From contig NZ_CP047957.1 of the NCBI RefSeq assembly GCF_014280035.1, positions 62,001 through 126,000 on the forward strand: DNA of 64,000 nt, given 5' to 3'. The DNA comes from Synechococcus sp. A18-25c. GTDB taxonomy: Bacteria; Cyanobacteriota; Cyanobacteriia; PCC-6307; Cyanobiaceae. The position numbers and the translations under genes are program-made. Shown here piece by piece: positions 46,182-53,488 of the stretch (the first letter of the stretch is position 1; every line of letters begins with the position of its first letter). Below the pieces are notes generated by a model, which saw only the letters and a program-made list of their open reading frames with translations, was not told the origin of the DNA and searched no databases.

Positions 46182-46930
46182 TCCGGAAACCTGATCTTGT
46201 TGAGCATCTTGCTGCATTCCTGGGACGCCCATTCATTAAATGCTTGTCTAAGTATTGTCTTACGCACCTCTTCCCCAAACGGAGTGGGCTGAAACTGCTC
46301 AAGAGCCACCACGATTACTTGGCTGCCAACCTGTATTGGTCGTGAGATGCGACCAGGTTCGTTCTGGCGTAGAGCGTTCAGCACGGGTTCTTCTACCTCA
46401 GACACAGGGATTGGCCCCCGTCGGGCAGTTGCATCAGCAGCCGCACCAGGGAACTGGCGTGCAAGACCGTCCCAGCTTTCCTCGCCGTCCTTCAGGCGGA
46501 AATAAATTTCTTGCATCACGTCAGAATCGCTTGATTCAAGGCGCTGATAACTCACAAAGTCGAATTGTTCTTTATTTTTGAGGTAAAGGCTTTGGGCGAA
46601 AGGTCCCCAGCGATCTTCTCTATATTTAATAATCTGGTAAGGCCGAGCAAGCATCCGCAGCAGCAATTTTTCATCAATATGTCGTTTTTGAAGGTGGTCA
46701 GAATATGCTTCGTCGCTGACAAGTTGATTATTGGTTCTGAATTCATTCAGTAATTCATCTAGTTTTTCCTGATTGATATCGATATGGGATACTGTCTTCT
46801 CTAAGACCCATTCTTGTACTAGACGTGTCAAGGCTCCCTGTTGGCGAACTAATCTAACCGTCTCGCTAATTGAGAGTGGATTATCGTCAATCCACATAGC
46901 AGTGCTATCGACTTTTGTGTCAAGGGTCAT
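46178..46930 (-). CDS. PpiC/SurA-type peptidyl-prolyl isomerase of the secretion operon
   Basis: 250 residues without a signal peptide. The N-terminal helical part (LVRQQGALTRLVQEWVLEKTV) resembles the SurA chaperone arm. The C-terminal half resembles a rotamase domain, with EIYFRLKDGEESWDGLARQFPGAAADATARRGPIPVSEVEEPVLNAL split across it. Such isomerases are linked with type I exporters in cyanobacteria. Without a signal it may act on the substrate in the cytoplasm before export. ATGA overlaps on both sides bind it to hlyD and the ABC gene. Confidence 0.82.
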   Translation of the reverse strand: MTLDTKVDSTAMWIDDNPLSISETVRLVRQQGALTRLVQEWVLEKTVSHIDINQEKLDELLNEFRTNNQLVSDEAYSDHLQKRHIDEKLLLRMLARPYQIIKYREDRWGPFAQSLYLKNKEQFDFVSYQRLESSDSDVMQEIYFRLKDGEESWDGLARQFPGAAADATARRGPIPVSEVEEPVLNALRQNEPGRISRPIQVGSQVIVVALEQFQPTPFGEEVRKTILRQAFNEWASQECSKMLNKIRFPE

Positions 46931-48024
46931 GGTTGACGCAAGCGCTTTAGGCTTTCGCCTCGGTTGGTGAATAAATCGCTGAGCAGTTCAATTAATCTTC
47001 TGTCACGTAACTTTAGATTGGTAGTAATGGTCATGCCTGATTGTAGTGGGATTACTGTGCCGTCTTTAGTTTCAAGTGTGGAGCGGCTCAGGTTCAACTC
47101 AACTGGAAAATGGTATGAGCGTATGAGCTCGCTCGGAGGTAGGGCATCGGCACCAATGCTACGTATGGTGCCGTCAATCTCGCCATATTCGGTATAGGGG
47201 AAGGAGTCAACACGGATCTTTGCAGATTGGCCAGGGCGAATGAAGCCAATGTCTTGATTGCCTACATTAACTTCTCCACCAAGTTGGCCGTTGGGAACGA
47301 TTTTCAGCAATGGTTCAGCATTGGTCGCCACATAGCGATTGTTGTCGGGTTGGAGATCAAACACCGTGCCGCTGATCGGTGCTTTCACCACTTCATTGCG
47401 TAATTGGCTTTGGATCTGTTGCAACTTCCCTTCTAGGTTAGCGGTGCGGCTTTGACTGTCATTCTGCAGTTCTTCCCGTTCTGTTTGCATCTGCAGCAAT
47501 TCATCGCGCAAGGTTTCGAGCTGGTTGGCTTGCTGGAGGATTTGAATTTCGCTGATGGCGCCGCCGCGTTCCAGCGGGGTGAACCTCTCCAGAATCCTTT
47601 CCGTAAGGTTGATGTTGCGTGTGAGGGTTTGCTGGCGTTGTTCGTTTCGGCGTAGTTGGTCAGTCAAGCGCTCGCGTTCAAGCTCCAGTTGCCTCGCAAT
47701 GGTGCTCTCCTCAGCTTCGGCCGATTTCACGTCGAATCGCAGTAGTGGTTCACCCTCTTTTACTTCCTCCCCATTACTCACCAGTACTTGGCTGAGCTGG
47801 CCGTTGACAGGGCTCTTGACTTCAACACCCCCCTTTTGTGGTACGAGGCGGCCTTGCACAGTAATTACCTCGTCCAGGCGATAGAACCAGGCCGTGGCAA
47901 AGGCTGTTGCACCCAGGCCCACCAGCGACAGCAGGAAAATCTGCCCCCACTTGGAGGTTTGCCGCACCATCACAGTGTGTTCCTGCGGCAGCAGCATGAA
48001 GCGCCGCTTCTGCCGTGTCGTCAA
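46927..48024 (-). CDS. HlyD-family membrane fusion (adaptor) protein
   Basis: 365 residues from TTG at 48024; ATG at 47997 is an alternative. A single transmembrane helix (about 28-48) is followed by a lipoyl-type segment (SPVNGQLSQVLVSNGEEVKEGE), a long coiled-coil hairpin rich in Glu, Gln and Arg (about 95-215), the second lipoyl half (KAPISGTVFDL) and a beta-barrel end (GQSAKIRVDSFPYTEYG). This is the periplasmic adaptor of a type I exporter; the outer-membrane TolC partner is not in the window. First gene of the operon. Confidence 0.92.
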   Translation of the reverse strand: MTTRQKRRFMLLPQEHTVMVRQTSKWGQIFLLSLVGLGATAFATAWFYRLDEVITVQGRLVPQKGGVEVKSPVNGQLSQVLVSNGEEVKEGEPLLRFDVKSAEAEESTIARQLELERERLTDQLRRNEQRQQTLTRNINLTERILERFTPLERGGAISEIQILQQANQLETLRDELLQMQTEREELQNDSQSRTANLEGKLQQIQSQLRNEVVKAPISGTVFDLQPDNNRYVATNAEPLLKIVPNGQLGGEVNVGNQDIGFIRPGQSAKIRVDSFPYTEYGEIDGTIRSIGADALPPSELIRSYHFPVELNLSRSTLETKDGTVIPLQSGMTITTNLKLRDRRLIELLSDLFTNRGESLKRLRQP

Positions 48025-48080
48025 GAACGTTCGTCCAAAATCATCGAGGTACTTTACCGGTCCTGATTGGACCGCTGGTT

Positions 48081-48971
48081 ATGGCAGCCACGGATGTGTT
48101 GTTCATCAGCCTCGATTCCTGCCGGTACGACACGTTTGTGGCTGCGCATCGTCAGGGCGGCCTCCCCCACCTTTCCGCAGTCGGGCCTCTGCATCGCGCT
48201 CAGGCACCCAGCTACTTCACTTATGGCAGTCATGCCGCCTTCTGGATGGGCTTCACCCCGGGGGTTGAGGGTTGTGCTGAGTCCTGGTTGAACCCCAAGG
48301 CCGGCAAGTTGTTCCGGATGGCTTTCGCTGGCCATGCCAGCCAGGATGGCGAGCAAGGCTTCCGCCTCGAAGGTGCCAACATGATAGAGGGCTTCCGCCG
48401 GCAGGGCTACTGCACGATTGGCAGTGGTGCCGTCGACTGGTTCAACACCGCCAGCGACACCGGTGCCGTTTTGGCCCAGCCCTTTGAGCACTTTCACTTC
48501 GCAGGCAACACCTGGAGTCTGGGCGCGCAGCTGGAATGGATTGAGGAGCGTTTGGCTCAAGCGCCCGAGAGCCAGCCTCGATTTGTGTTCCTTAATGTTG
48601 GTGAGACCCATGTGCCGTATTGGCATGAGGGTGCCGATTGGGACCGTTGGCCCAGCCCCTGTGTGCCGTTTGGATCCGAGAATTGCAGCGCTGCGGAGAG
48701 CGCTCGTCGTCAGCGGGCCTGCCTGGAATGGATCGATCACAAGTTGGCGCCCCTGCTCGAGCGTTTTGCGCAGGGGACGGTGTTTATCTGCGCCGATCAT
48801 GGCGACTGCTGGGGGGAGGACGGCTTGTGGGAACACGGCATCAGCCACCCCGCCACGCTCACGGTGCCCCTGCTGATGCGGGTGCGTGGTGTGCCCGTTC
48901 AGGCTCCAGCGGCCCCGAGGCTCTCCAAGCGCCAGCGTCTGCGCCGCATGCTCACCAACCTCCTGCCCTGA
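48081..48971 (+). CDS. Sulfatase/alkaline-phosphatase superfamily protein lacking the CxPxR motif
   Basis: 296 residues from the ATG at 48081; the ORF start at 48015 is doubtful. The N-terminal metal Asp is in LFISLDSCRYDTF and the C-terminal metal pair is in ICADHGDCWGEDG, as in sulfatases and phosphotransferases. Where sulfatases have Cys/Ser-x-Pro-x-Arg, this protein has SYFTYGSHAAFWMG, so the nucleophile would be Thr or Ser, as in phosphoethanolamine or phosphoglycerol transferases. No transmembrane anchor. Could be a phosphoester hydrolase or transferase acting on surface glycans. Its last 20 bp overlap the convergent GT61 gene. Confidence 0.75.
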   Translation: MAATDVLFISLDSCRYDTFVAAHRQGGLPHLSAVGPLHRAQAPSYFTYGSHAAFWMGFTPGVEGCAESWLNPKAGKLFRMAFAGHASQDGEQGFRLEGANMIEGFRRQGYCTIGSGAVDWFNTASDTGAVLAQPFEHFHFAGNTWSLGAQLEWIEERLAQAPESQPRFVFLNVGETHVPYWHEGADWDRWPSPCVPFGSENCSAAESARRQRACLEWIDHKLAPLLERFAQGTVFICADHGDCWGEDGLWEHGISHPATLTVPLLMRVRGVPVQAPAAPRLSKRQRLRRMLTNLLP

Positions 48972-50151
48972 GTGGTGTGCGGTCTTTGGCCGTGCAGCGT
49001 TGTGTCTGGATCGGCAGCGTTTGCTGCAGGTGAGCCAGTTGTTGGTTGGCGGCCTCTTCGAACCCTTGGATGTCGTTCGCAGTGGCCTCCCAGCCGAAAC
49101 GTTCACTCAGCTCCGCTGCCAGCTGTTTCCAGTCCAGTTGGGCGACGCCCTTAACCCTAGGATTGGCGGGGGACAGCCAATGCAGGGCTTGCACGGCATC
49201 GATCCAGCGCAACAGAGGGAAGCGGCTTTGCAAAGGGCTTTCCATTCCTGGCCAGAGCGGCCGTCTGGCGATCACTGTCACTGTTTTGTCTGGTTGGCGG
49301 CCGATCAGTTCCAGTGCATGCAATGCACTGCCCTCCGCCACGATCAGGTGTTGCGTGGTGTGCAGCAGTTCCAGTTGCTCTTTAAGTGGCAGCGTTTCCG
49401 GATACACAATCCGAGCGCCCTGGCGTTGCATCCATGCATCCAGGGCCGCTTCCCCGGCCACCGATCCCCGCAGGCTGGGTTGGTCGCGGCCGGCTGCGTA
49501 GCGGGAGCGCGAAAGCACCACCACCTCATTGACGGACGAGGCTGAGCGCTTGAGACGGCCGAGGGCCCGTAGATGCTGTGCTGTGGGCGGGCAGCCCAGG
49601 CGTTGCTGTTGAGGGACCACCACCAGCTCCTGTGCCCGGAAGCCCCCACCGCGGATCAGCACTGGTTTGTTGGTTGGGTTGAGATGGCGGATCCAGGCCT
49701 GTTGCCAGGCGGTGAGCTTGTCGAAGGCTTGATCACCGTCTGGATGCAGAAACAGCAGCTGACCGGGTCGTGGATCCAGGCTGGCCAGCAGGATGCGGCC
49801 GCCGAATTCCCCCAGTTGGTGGCCGAAGTGATGCACGATTGGGCCGCACCAGAACAGGCGGCCGCTCTCCACCGGCCACTGATCGGCTGAGTTCATCTGT
49901 TGAGCAGGATCATCGGCCGGTTCGTCCCCGCGGTAGTGGCGCAAAGCCGGGCAGAGCGGATGCCACGGCATGGGTTGGGGACCTCCTCGCCAAACGCTGC
50001 CGCCTGCCCAGCGCATCAGCAGTTCTTCAATCGGCGCAACCGGGACGTCCCGCAGGGTCATCCGTTGCCAGCGTCCCGGTTGGCGTGCGCGAAACCGCCA
50101 GTCCTCCCAGATCAGCTGACTCCAGTCTTTGACCTCTCGGATCCATCCCAC
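48952..50151 (-). CDS. Glycosyltransferase family 61-type (DUF563) protein
   Basis: About 399 residues. The GTG start at 50151 is set by GGAG at 50160-50163 with an 8-nt spacer; the ORF upstream of it overlaps the sulfotransferase gene and is rejected. GT61-like elements are VVVLSRSRYAAGRD, ARIVYPETLPLKEQLELLHTTQHLIVAEGSALHAL (split here by function) and FWCGPIVHHFGHQLGEF near the start. Downstream of a sulfotransferase gene by 4 bp, so the two are coupled. Likely adds a sugar to the surface polymer; specificity unknown. Confidence 0.82.
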   Translation of the reverse strand: MGWIREVKDWSQLIWEDWRFRARQPGRWQRMTLRDVPVAPIEELLMRWAGGSVWRGGPQPMPWHPLCPALRHYRGDEPADDPAQQMNSADQWPVESGRLFWCGPIVHHFGHQLGEFGGRILLASLDPRPGQLLFLHPDGDQAFDKLTAWQQAWIRHLNPTNKPVLIRGGGFRAQELVVVPQQQRLGCPPTAQHLRALGRLKRSASSVNEVVVLSRSRYAAGRDQPSLRGSVAGEAALDAWMQRQGARIVYPETLPLKEQLELLHTTQHLIVAEGSALHALELIGRQPDKTVTVIARRPLWPGMESPLQSRFPLLRWIDAVQALHWLSPANPRVKGVAQLDWKQLAAELSERFGWEATANDIQGFEEAANQQLAHLQQTLPIQTQRCTAKDRTPLRAGGW

Positions 50152-50155
50152 GCGA

Positions 50156-50926
50156 TCAGCTCCAGCCCCAGTCGATGCCGTAGCGCTGTTTAACGCCAAT
50201 AGCGGTGATGGACAGCGCCTCTCTGAGCTGGGCCCGCACGGCCGCAGGCACCTGTGTGGCCTCGCCGCTGCCCGCATTGGCCTTGGGCAGGGCCATTGGC
50301 AGCGGGATCGCCTCCAGATTCAGAAACTGTTGGATGGCGTCCCAAGCCGCAGGGGTGTTGTTGAACAGGTCTTCGCTTTTCAGCACCAGCAGCTGCCGTT
50401 GAGGGAACAGCGCCTCATAGCGATCCAGCTGCTCCAGGTAGCGGCTGCGCGCCACATAGCTGTGCTTCTGGAAGCTGTAGGTCCCGCCAGTGGCCAGCCG
50501 TTCCGGTTCCGCTGCCAGAGCATCCGCCACTTCCAGCGCTTCAAAGCCATGGCGGCGGGCATGGAACACCTGTGAGAGGGTCCGTTCCACCGGATCCCGT
50601 AACAGCACAATCATCCTGGCCCGCGGCAGCAGCGCGTGGATTCGGGCGGGCACGTCGGGATGGAACAAATAAAAGGGTGTGATGTCGCCCCGCCGCTGGC
50701 CGCGGCGGGCGTCGCGGTAGTGCTCGGCGTACCAGCGCGCGGGTTCTTCGGCGTGCTGGCTGAAGTAGTGCACCTCCTTGCAGGGCGGCAGATACACCCC
50801 AGGGTGCTGTTCCAACAGTTTCTGCAGGCTGGTGGTGCCCCCTTTCTGGGTGCCGAGCCCGAGAAAGTGGGGCAAGCGCTGGCGGGGCCAGCGCACCCAT
50901 GAAGACAGCGTCGAGCGGACGGGCAT
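50156..50926 (-). CDS. Carbohydrate sulfotransferase
   Basis: 256 residues. The PAPS 5'-phosphosulfate-binding loop is GTQKGGTTSLQKLL near 25-38, and the 3'-phosphate motif is IVLLRDPVERTLSQVFHARR near 106-125. EVHYFSQHAEEPARWYAEHY, PFYLFHPDVP and a C-terminal RYGIDWGW follow the layout of heparan-sulfate-type and related sulfotransferases. No signal or membrane helix, so sulfation would be cytoplasmic, before export. Divergent from the sulfotransferase-GT2 fusion at 50972. Confidence 0.92.
   Translation of the reverse strand: MPVRSTLSSWVRWPRQRLPHFLGLGTQKGGTTSLQKLLEQHPGVYLPPCKEVHYFSQHAEEPARWYAEHYRDARRGQRRGDITPFYLFHPDVPARIHALLPRARMIVLLRDPVERTLSQVFHARRHGFEALEVADALAAEPERLATGGTYSFQKHSYVARSRYLEQLDRYEALFPQRQLLVLKSEDLFNNTPAAWDAIQQFLNLEAIPLPMALPKANAGSGEATQVPAAVRAQLREALSITAIGVKQRYGIDWGWS
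50160..50163 (-). promoter_or_regulatory. Ribosome binding site of the GT61-type gene
   Basis: GGAG on the minus strand, 8 nt before GTG (50149-50151), lying inside the last codons of the sulfotransferase gene. It decides the start of the downstream gene. Confidence 0.7.
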
Positions 50927-50971
50927 GCAACGGCATGCGGGTTAGCGTCTCCCCATCCTGCATCTCCTGTT

Positions 50972-53488
50972 GTGTCCAGGCCTCCTCTGTTGTTGGTGGT
51001 GGGCATGCATCGCAGCGGCACCTCCCTATTGGGGGGAATACTCCAGCGCTTGGGCGTGGAGCTCCCGGGCGAGACCATCGCTGGCGATCAGCACAACCCC
51101 GAGGGTTACTTCGAGTGGGATGCGGTGGTGGCCCTGCAGGAGCGGCTCTTGATTGATCTGCAGCGCTGGTGGCCGGCGCGCGAGGGCACCCTGGCCTTGC
51201 CGGAGGGTTGGTTGCAGCATTCCGTCACCCGTCAGGCCTATGGCCAACTCCGTGCTTTGGTCTTAGGGGCGGTGGATCATCAACAGGGGTTGTGGGCGGT
51301 CAAGGATCCCCGTTGCAGCCGGTTGTTGCCGCTCTGGCTGGAGCTGTGCCGCGAGCTAGACATTCCATTGCGTTTGCTGTTGGCGGTGCGGGATCCAGCC
51401 GAGGTGGTCACTTCCCTGGTACGCCGTGATGGGCCGCTGGTGGGCATGGAGCCGCTCAGGGCGCAGCAGCTCTGGTGGCGCCACAACCTTGAGGTGGTCG
51501 ATATTGCCCAGCAGGCTGATTTGCCCTGTGCCGTAGTGGATTTTGATCGTTGGTTCCAGGCGCCAGAGCAGCAACTCGAATCGTTGGAACTTGCACTTCC
51601 GGAGCTGCGCCCCTCCCTGCACCAACGGCGGCAGGCTTTAGCTTTGATCAATCCACAGCACCGCCGCAGCCTGGGCTCCCGGCAGGCCCCCAAACTTCAA
51701 ACCAGCGTGCGTCGTTTGCACCATCGTTTGTTGCGGCAGCCCTTGCCCCGTCGCTGGCCTGCCCTGCAGCCCCCTTTTGGATTGCCGGCCGCTGTGCTGC
51801 CTTGCCAGCCAGAGGCTTGGCCCGATTGGTTGGCGGCCCACCGCTCGTTCCCAGCGCCCCGTCTTACAGAGAGCGTGTCTTTGGCACGGGAGTGTCAGCT
51901 CAGTGTCTGTGGTCCGTCTTGGTTGGAGCTGCGGCCGCATCTGCTCCTGCAGCATTTGCCCCTGCCGGATTTGGGACAGGGACGAGTCGATTTCGAGCGC
52001 TCGGGCCTGCATCAATTGCAATTTGTGCTGCATGCCGATCAATCAGATCAACCTCCGCAATCACCAGTGACCGTGCAGCGGCTCACCCTCAACCTGGAGT
52101 TGCCACCTGCGGAGCGGGCCTCCCATTGGTTGGCCCATCTCCAGGCCCAGCAGCTGATCCTGGATCCCGAGCCTGCGCGAGTGCTGATGCTGCGGGTACT
52201 TGGATTGCCAGTCTGGTGGTTAGATCCAGATGCTGGGATTAACGGCTGGCTGCAGCAACCTCAGGCTGTGGATCCCCATCAGTGGGCAGCTCGCCTGGGG
52301 ATGACGCCTCCTCCAAAAGGACAACTGCAGGTGTTGGGATCGGCCGGGGCTGGTTTTGAACGGGCTCTCACCCAGGACATGGCCGTGTTGGTTGAAGCAG
52401 GGGCTGTGCCCGGCGAGCCGGCGATCGCCTACTGGCCGGGATGGCCCGAGTTGGTGATTGGCGATCCTGCCGCGGGTTTGCTCCGGGCCGGTTGGCTTCA
52501 GGCGGCGGCCCAGCGGGCAGCCCGCTTGGTCCATGCGGGTGCTGATCACTGCCCGGATGAGTGGACTTTGCTGCAGCCTGCCAGACTGTGTCTGGCTCAT
52601 CCTTTGGATGCCACGCCGGCGGAGCTCAAGGCTCGTCATGCCGGCCTACCGCTGATGGCTTTGGCGGAAGATCGCCCTATGCCGTTATTGCAGACCCTGC
52701 GTCAATGGAAGGCTTCCGATTTGGCCCAGCGCCCGCCCCTGGCGGCGGTGGTGGTGAGCCTCTACAACTACGCCGATCGCATCACTGAAGCGCTTGAGAG
52801 CGTTAAGGCGCAGACTCAGCAGCGCCTCGAACTGATCGTTGTTGATGACGCCTCCACCGATGACGGCACGGCCGTTGTGGAGCGCTGGATCGATGCCTGT
52901 CTAAGCACTGGGAGTGCCCCCTTTGTTCGGCTGCTGCTGTTGCGCCATGGCCACAATGCCGGTTTGGCAACGGCTCGCAACACCGCCCTGGCTCACAGCC
53001 AGGCCCCTTGGTGTTTTGTGCTCGACGCCGACAACGCTCTCTTCCCGGATGCGGTGGCGGGGTGTCTGGCGCTGACCGATGCTGCTGCCCCCCAGCTGGC
53101 GGTGGTGCACCCCCTGTTGGCGGTGGAGGCGGAGCCGGGACGCCCGGATGAACAGCGTTCGTTAGTTCGTCCTCAAAGTTGGCAGCGGGAGCGGCTCAGG
53201 TTTGAAAATCATGTGGATGCCATGGCCCTGGTGCGCCGCAGCGCCTGGGAGGCGGTGGGGGGATACACCCACATCGAAGGCGGCTGGGAGGATTACGACT
53301 TTTGGTGCAAGCTCGCGGAGGCTGGTTTTTACGGCCTCCAATGCCCCCGGATCCTGGCCGTGTATCGCAGCCATGCCGAGTCAATGAGCCATCGCGCCAC
53401 CAACCGCAGCTGGCATGCGCTCTCACGCACCTTGCAGCAACGTCACCCCTGGTTGCAGTTGCCGCTCGCGCTGTCGGAGGGCGTCTGA
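50972..53488 (+). CDS. Sulfotransferase-glycosyltransferase family 2 fusion protein
   Basis: 838 residues from GTG at 50972. The N-terminal 230 residues are a PAPS-dependent sulfotransferase-like domain, with the loop GMHRSGTSLL at 11-20 and LLLAVRDPAEVVTSLV near 130-145. A central region (about 240-580) has no recognised domain. The C-terminal 250 residues are a GT2 glycosyltransferase: AVVVSLYNYADRITEALESV, VVDDASTDD near 625, LDADN (the DxD) near 684, and GGWEDYDFWCKLAEAG near 770. One chain could thus both extend and sulfate the polymer. Stop and next start overlap (TGATG). Confidence 0.88.
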   Translation: MSRPPLLLVVGMHRSGTSLLGGILQRLGVELPGETIAGDQHNPEGYFEWDAVVALQERLLIDLQRWWPAREGTLALPEGWLQHSVTRQAYGQLRALVLGAVDHQQGLWAVKDPRCSRLLPLWLELCRELDIPLRLLLAVRDPAEVVTSLVRRDGPLVGMEPLRAQQLWWRHNLEVVDIAQQADLPCAVVDFDRWFQAPEQQLESLELALPELRPSLHQRRQALALINPQHRRSLGSRQAPKLQTSVRRLHHRLLRQPLPRRWPALQPPFGLPAAVLPCQPEAWPDWLAAHRSFPAPRLTESVSLARECQLSVCGPSWLELRPHLLLQHLPLPDLGQGRVDFERSGLHQLQFVLHADQSDQPPQSPVTVQRLTLNLELPPAERASHWLAHLQAQQLILDPEPARVLMLRVLGLPVWWLDPDAGINGWLQQPQAVDPHQWAARLGMTPPPKGQLQVLGSAGAGFERALTQDMAVLVEAGAVPGEPAIAYWPGWPELVIGDPAAGLLRAGWLQAAAQRAARLVHAGADHCPDEWTLLQPARLCLAHPLDATPAELKARHAGLPLMALAEDRPMPLLQTLRQWKASDLAQRPPLAAVVVSLYNYADRITEALESVKAQTQQRLELIVVDDASTDDGTAVVERWIDACLSTGSAPFVRLLLLRHGHNAGLATARNTALAHSQAPWCFVLDADNALFPDAVAGCLALTDAAAPQLAVVHPLLAVEAEPGRPDEQRSLVRPQSWQRERLRFENHVDAMALVRRSAWEAVGGYTHIEGGWEDYDFWCKLAEAGFYGLQCPRILAVYRSHAESMSHRATNRSWHALSRTLQQRHPWLQLPLALSEGV

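Larger units (their letters stand above)
33600..46900. other. AT-rich genomic-island-like segment
   Basis: From about 33.6 kb the sequence becomes clearly richer in A and T, with many A/T runs in coding and spacer DNA. This holds until the type I secretion operon near 46.9 kb; hlyD itself is intermediate. Genes on both sides are strongly GC-rich. The segment holds the WavE-like gene, the RTX-like surface protein, the Maf-like pair, two GT4 genes and the ABC/PpiC genes. No integrase, transposase or flanking direct repeat was seen. This is a visual judgement, not a computed GC plot. Confidence 0.75.
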
